This document shows positions 6,330 through 9,910 of a stretch of 9,910 nucleotides of DNA, in pieces (within the stretch, counting starts at the first letter, position 1; every line of letters begins with the position of its first letter). The stretch is from Candidatus Spyradenecus faecavium. GTDB lineage: Bacteria > Verrucomicrobiota > Kiritimatiellia > RFP12 > DVOR01. The notes under the pieces are model-generated. The model did not search any database, was not told the origin of the DNA, and saw only the letters and a program-made list of their open reading frames with translations. The stretch covers positions 1 to 9,910 of the forward strand of contig DVOR01000245.1 of assembly GCA_018713405.1 (NCBI GenBank), given 5' to 3'. Made by a program: the position numbers and the translations under genes.

Positions 6330-7459
6330 ACCGCTGGCACAACCCCGTCCGCCTGGTGCAGGGCCCGAACGCGCTCGAGGCGCTGCCCGGGCTCGTCGCC
6401 GAGGCCGTCCCCGGGGGCGAGCGCGTCCTCCTCGTCGTCTGGGGCGAGGGCGCGCTGGCGCACCCCGCCTTCGAGGCGCTCCGCCGCGACCTGGGCGAGC
6501 GGCTCGAGACGCTCGTCTTCCCGCACTCCAACCCGACCCTGGCGCAGCTCTTCGAGGCGCACGCCGCGCTCCGCGGCAAGGGCATCGGCCTGGTGGTGGC
6601 GGTGGGCGGCGGCAGCACGCTCGACATCGGCAAGTGCCTGGCCCGCCTGATGGGCGAGGACATCGCCGACACGGATGCCCTGCGCGAGCGCGTCACCTCC
6701 AAGGACTGGGGCGCGCCCCAGTGCCGCTGGATCGGCGTGCCCACCACCGCCGGCACGGGCAGCGAGGTCACCTGCTGGGCCACGGTGTGGGACCTCGAGC
6801 GCGAGGCCAAGCGTTCGCTCGACACCCCCACGAACTATGCCTTCGCGGCGGTGGCCGACCCCGCGCTCACGCGCACCATGCCCGTGGGCCTCTCGGTCTC
6901 CTCCGCGCTGGATGCCGTGGCCCACGCCACGGAGAGCTACTGGGCCAAGTCCACGAACGCCGAGTCGCGCGCGCTGGCGTTGGCGGCGATCGGCCGCATC
7001 ATGGGCGCCATCGACGGCCTCTTCGACGAGGACGAGTCGCGCCGCGAGGCCGCCCGCGAGGCGATGAGCGAGGGCGCGACCCTGGCGGGCCTAGCCTTCA
7101 GCAACACCCACACCACCGCCTGCCACTCGCTCTCTTACCCCCTGACGCTGCGCTACGGCATCCCGCACGGCGTGGCCGTCGCGCTGCTGCTCGCGCCGGT
7201 GACGCGCCTCAACGCCGCGGCCTGCGACGTGACGCCGCTGCTGCGCGCCTTCGGCGCCGACGCCCCCGAGGACATGGCCACCCGCGTCCGCGGCCTGCTG
7301 CGCCGCGCGGGGCTCCACTCCCACCTGCGCACTTGGGGCGCCGCCGAGCAGGACCTGCCCGGCTTGGCCGCGCACGGCTTCACCAAGGGCCGCGCCGACA
7401 ACAATCCCGTCGCGCTGGACGAGGCAATCGCCCTCGCCCTCCTGCGCGAAATCTTCTAA
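6326..7459 (+). CDS. Iron-containing alcohol dehydrogenase, phosphonatase-associated
   Basis: The 377-residue product is a group III (Fe-dependent) alcohol dehydrogenase using NAD(P). The Rossmann-like half carries GGGSTLD (94-100) and PTTAGTGSEVT (139-149). The metal ligands are present as D196 and H200 (DAVAHATES), H267 (ACHS) and H281 (IPHGVA). Position between phnX and phnD, with a 4-base overlap to phnX, ties it to phosphonate use. Iron-type dehydrogenases found beside phnX are recognised as a distinct group, but their substrate is not settled to my knowledge. Two roles fit: reduction of the acetaldehyde released by PhnX to ethanol, or interconversion of 2-hydroxyethylphosphonate and phosphonoacetaldehyde, as for the related PhpC. 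Codon use matches the neighbours. The family call is secure; the substrate is inference. Confidence 0.92.
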   Translation: MNRWHNPVRLVQGPNALEALPGLVAEAVPGGERVLLVVWGEGALAHPAFEALRRDLGERLETLVFPHSNPTLAQLFEAHAALRGKGIGLVVAVGGGSTLDIGKCLARLMGEDIADTDALRERVTSKDWGAPQCRWIGVPTTAGTGSEVTCWATVWDLEREAKRSLDTPTNYAFAAVADPALTRTMPVGLSVSSALDAVAHATESYWAKSTNAESRALALAAIGRIMGAIDGLFDEDESRREAAREAMSEGATLAGLAFSNTHTTACHSLSYPLTLRYGIPHGVAVALLLAPVTRLNAAACDVTPLLRAFGADAPEDMATRVRGLLRRAGLHSHLRTWGAAEQDLPGLAAHGFTKGRADNNPVALDEAIALALLREIF

Positions 7460-7469
7460 GGAGACTGAC

Positions 7470-8366
7470 ATGAGACTGAACACCCTCGCCGGCCTGGGGC
7501 TCGCCCTTCTGGGGCTTGCCTGCGCCGGCTGCGAGAAGAAGCCCGACAACGTGCTCACCATCGCCTACGCCCCCAACGAATCCACCGAGCAGAGCGTCGA
7601 CGCCCGCAACGGCATGGCCGCCGAGCTGGGCAAGGCCCTCGGCATGGAGGTGAAGGAAATCCACACCAGCGACTACACCGCCATCATCGAGGCCCTCCGC
7701 ACCGGCCAGGCCGACATGGCCTACATCGGCTCGCTCGCCGTGGGCATGGCCATGAAGCGCGCCAAGGCCACCCCCGTGGTGATGAAGGCCCCCGAGGGCG
7801 ACAGGGCCAAGGCCATCTACCACTCGGTCATCGTCGTCCGCGCCGACAATGCCGCCATCAACTCCATCCGCGACCTCAAGGGCCGCACGATGGCCTTCGT
7901 CGACCCCGACTCCACCTCCGGAAACCTCCTCCCCACCGCCGACATCATCAAGGCCTTCCCGGAGCTCCACCTGAACTCCGACCACCTGCACGCGAATGGC
8001 GACTTCTTCGAGGCCGTGAGCTACTCCGGCAAGCACCAGGCCGGCCTTCAGGCCGTCCTCAAGGGCGACATCGACGCCGCCCCCTGCTCGGACAACATCC
8101 TCGCCTTCGAGATCTCCCGCGGCGCCGTCCCCCAGGGCGCGCTCAAGGTCATCCACACCTCCGCCCCCATCCCCGCCGAGGCCTTCGTGGTGGGCCGCAA
8201 GGTCCCCGCCGAGACGCGTGCGAAGATCCAAGCCTTCCTCCAGGCCTACGACGACGAAGCCTACTTCGCCCAGCTCCTCAAGGTTCCCGGCGCGCGCTTC
8301 GTCCTCTGCACCGAGGCCGACTACCAGCCCATCCTGGACCTCTACCTTTCCCTGAACGGAGAATAA
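7470..8366 (+). CDS. phnD: Phosphonate ABC transporter, substrate-binding protein PhnD
   Basis: PhnD is the periplasmic or membrane-anchored binding protein that captures a phosphonate (or phosphate/phosphite) and passes it to PhnE. The 298-residue product starts with a short hydrophobic signal ending ACAGC, so it is probably a lipoprotein acylated on C21, followed by the charged start EKKPDN. The lipobox is imperfect, with Cys rather than Leu at -3. Family features are LTIAYAPNES (about 29-38), DMAYIGSLAVGMA, and the phosphonate-pocket motif FVDPDSTSGNLLPTADI. The C-terminal part has SGKHQAGLQAVLKGDIDAA and VPAETRAKIQAFL, as in PhnD proteins. AAGGAG overlaps the preceding stop codon and lies 6 bases before the ATG. 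The ligand cannot be read from sequence, but the operon argues for an organophosphonate. Confidence 0.92.
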   Translation: MRLNTLAGLGLALLGLACAGCEKKPDNVLTIAYAPNESTEQSVDARNGMAAELGKALGMEVKEIHTSDYTAIIEALRTGQADMAYIGSLAVGMAMKRAKATPVVMKAPEGDRAKAIYHSVIVVRADNAAINSIRDLKGRTMAFVDPDSTSGNLLPTADIIKAFPELHLNSDHLHANGDFFEAVSYSGKHQAGLQAVLKGDIDAAPCSDNILAFEISRGAVPQGALKVIHTSAPIPAEAFVVGRKVPAETRAKIQAFLQAYDDEAYFAQLLKVPGARFVLCTEADYQPILDLYLSLNGE

Positions 8367-8369
8367 ACC

Positions 8370-9191
8370 ATGGAACAGCAACCCCTCATTTCCTTCCGCG
8401 CCGCCGGCAAGCGCTACCCCAACGGCACCCACGCGCTCCAGGACATCACCCTCGACATCGCCCCCGGCGAGTTCGTCTCGGTCATCGGCCCCTCCGGCTC
8501 CGGCAAGTCCACCCTCCTGCGCCTGATCAACCGCCTCATCACCGCCACCGAGGGCGAGGTGCTGGTCGACGGCAAGGACATGGCGCGCCTCCGCGGCGCG
8601 GCCCTCCGCGAGCAACGCCGCAAGGTGGGCATGATTTTCCAGAACTACAACCTCGTCTACCGCCTCTCCGTGCTCCAGAACGCCCTCCACGGCCGTCTGG
8701 CCCACCTCGGCGGCATCCGCGGCCTCCTCGGCCTCTACCCCGAGGCCGACAAGCGCCGCGCCTTCGACCTCCTCGTCTCCCTCGGCCTGGGCTCCTTCGG
8801 CTACGTCCGCGCCGGCGAGCTCTCCGGCGGCCAGAAGCAGCGCGTCGGCATCGCCCGCGCCATCATGCAGGACCCCAAGATCCTCCTCTGCGACGAGCCC
8901 ATCGCCTCCCTCGACCCCGCCTCCGCCAAGACCATCATGGACACCCTGCGCGACGAAACCCGCCGCCGCGGCCTGGCCTGCCTGGTGAACCTCCACCAGC
9001 TCGACGTCGCCCGCAGCTACTCCACCCGCATCATCGGCCTGCGCAAGGGCCGGCTCGTCTTCGACGGCACGCCCACCGAGCTCGACGCCGCCGCCGTGAC
9101 CCGCATCTACGGCGCCGAAGGCGCCCCCGTCGAACACACCGAAGAGACCCATGAAGACGTTCAAGACCTTGCCTCCCGCCGTGCGGGCTGA
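8370..9191 (+). CDS. phnC: Phosphonate ABC transporter, ATP-binding protein PhnC
   Basis: PhnC is the cytoplasmic ATPase that dimerises under the PhnE permease and powers uptake. The 273-residue protein has every ABC motif in order: Walker A GPSGSGKST (40-48), Q-loop IFQNYNLV (89-96), signature LSGGQKQRVGIARA (151-164), Walker B ILLCDEPIASLD (171-182) and the H-loop histidine in NLHQ (207-210). The pattern QNYNLVYRLSVLQNALHGRL is typical of PhnC and not of general amino-acid importers. Three bases separate it from phnD; GGAG (8358-8361) lies 8 bases before the ATG. Its last 41 bases overlap the phnE reading frame. Confidence 0.96.
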   Translation: MEQQPLISFRAAGKRYPNGTHALQDITLDIAPGEFVSVIGPSGSGKSTLLRLINRLITATEGEVLVDGKDMARLRGAALREQRRKVGMIFQNYNLVYRLSVLQNALHGRLAHLGGIRGLLGLYPEADKRRAFDLLVSLGLGSFGYVRAGELSGGQKQRVGIARAIMQDPKILLCDEPIASLDPASAKTIMDTLRDETRRRGLACLVNLHQLDVARSYSTRIIGLRKGRLVFDGTPTELDAAAVTRIYGAEGAPVEHTEETHEDVQDLASRRAG

Positions 9192-9910
9192 GCGCCGCGC
9201 CTACGCGTGGTTCTTCGGCGCCCTCCTCGCCGTCGTCGCCCTCTGCACCTGGGGAACGGCCTTCAACCCCTTCTCCCTCTTCGCCGAGGGCGACGCCTTC
9301 TGGACCTTCTTCTCCGAGGACTTCTGGCCGCCCGCCATCCCCGAGCGCGCCGGACGCCTGGAGGCCATCCTCAGCGGCATCGGCGTGACGCTCGCCATGG
9401 CCATCGCCTCCGCCACCGTGGCCGCCATCCTGGCCTTCTTCATGGCCCTCTTCGCCAGCGAGCGCGTCTCCCCCTTCCCCAGGGTGGCGCCGCTGGTGCG
9501 CGGCCTCGCCACCTTCGTGCGCAACATCCCCGCGCTGGTCTGGGCCTTCATCCTCTTCTCCTCGCTGGGCATCGGCACGGGCGTCGGCTTCGTCGCACTC
9601 ACCCTCTCCAGCCTCGCCTTCCTCGTGCGCGCCTTCGCCGAGACGATGGAGGACCTCTCCCAAGACTGCCTGGAAAGCCTCCTCGCCGGCGGCGCCACCT
9701 TCCCCCAGCGCGTCGCCCACGGCATCCTCCCCTCCTGCCTCTCCGGCCTCGTCTCCTGGTACCTCTATAGCCTGGAAGTGAACATCCGCGCCTCGGCCGT
9801 CGTCGGCATGGTGGGCGGCGGCGGCATCGGCCTCGTCCTCTTCTCCTACATCAAATCCTTCAACTACCACGTGGCCTTCTTCATCATCATCCTCATCGCC
9901 GCGCTCGTCA
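9151..9910 (+). CDS. phnE: Phosphonate ABC transporter, permease PhnE (partial, 3' end missing)
   Basis: This is the inner-membrane channel of the importer. The frame stays open for 253 codons to the right edge, so only the C-terminus is missing. Hydrophobic segments are seen near residues 18-38, 72-101, 128-160, 197-230 and from 241 onward. The cytoplasmic coupling (EAA) loop runs from FAETMEDLSQDC to GILP (162-194), and SLEVNIRASAVVGMVGGGGIG (from 207) is the usual PhnE segment. The ATG at 9151 gives a 17-residue basic N-tail before the first membrane span but overlaps phnC by 41 bases. A GTG at 9181 would cut the overlap to 11 bases, yet it lacks a ribosome site. A weak AGAG precedes the ATG, so I prefer 9151. 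Confidence 0.9.
   Translation, partial: MKTFKTLPPAVRAERRAYAWFFGALLAVVALCTWGTAFNPFSLFAEGDAFWTFFSEDFWPPAIPERAGRLEAILSGIGVTLAMAIASATVAAILAFFMALFASERVSPFPRVAPLVRGLATFVRNIPALVWAFILFSSLGIGTGVGFVALTLSSLAFLVRAFAETMEDLSQDCLESLLAGGATFPQRVAHGILPSCLSGLVSWYLYSLEVNIRASAVVGMVGGGGIGLVLFSYIKSFNYHVAFFIIILIAALV

Noticed and set aside
7380..9164. A 594-codon open frame on the minus strand opposite phnD and phnC
   Set aside because: Its translation is a Gly/Val/Ala/Glu/Asp-rich antisense shadow; the plus strand encodes clear PhnD and PhnC.

Overview
The window reads as chromosomal DNA from a GC-rich, probably Gram-negative bacterium. The core genes use almost exclusively G- or C-ending codons; a hand count of bases 6421-6480 gives 78% GC. 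An LPS-type family 8 glycosyltransferase, a PhnD with a lipoprotein-like signal and an EpmA homologue fit a Gram-negative cell. A PVC-group or proteobacterial host is possible, but I cannot place it from this sequence.

Layout, left to right. Bases 3-131 hold the 3' end of an unrecognised gene (+). A bidirectional terminator (229-256) separates it from a convergent GT8 glycosyltransferase gene (-, 279-1298). That gene has clearly lower GC than its surroundings (57% over 421-540) and carries a run of nine C at its fourth to seventh codon after the second ATG. Upstream of it, 1299-1531 holds a hairpin and a tandem array of four palindromic 22-23 bp units (1481-1568). This array runs into the end of uvrA and encodes that protein's last residues and stop codon. 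Next come uvrA (-, 1532-4429) and, 35 bp upstream in the same direction, epmA (-, 4465-5322). A 197-bp divergent intergenic region follows.

From 5520 to the right edge is a tightly packed + strand phosphonate operon: phnX, an iron-containing alcohol dehydrogenase, phnD, phnC and phnE (cut by the window edge). The ABC transporter PhnD-PhnC-PhnE should import a phosphonate. PhnX cleaves phosphonoacetaldehyde to acetaldehyde and phosphate. The dehydrogenase most likely handles the acetaldehyde or an alcohol or aldehyde upstream of PhnX. No 2-aminoethylphosphonate transaminase (PhnW) is visible; it could lie beyond the right edge.

Two minus-strand genes, epmA and the GT8 gene, each have an extended -10 box (TGnTATAAT type) almost touching the start codon, which suggests leaderless or near-leaderless transcripts. 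The most interesting signals are this promoter pattern, the C9 tract in the glycosyltransferase, the palindrome array that has become uvrA coding sequence, and the make-up of the phosphonate operon. None of these proves a wholly new system.
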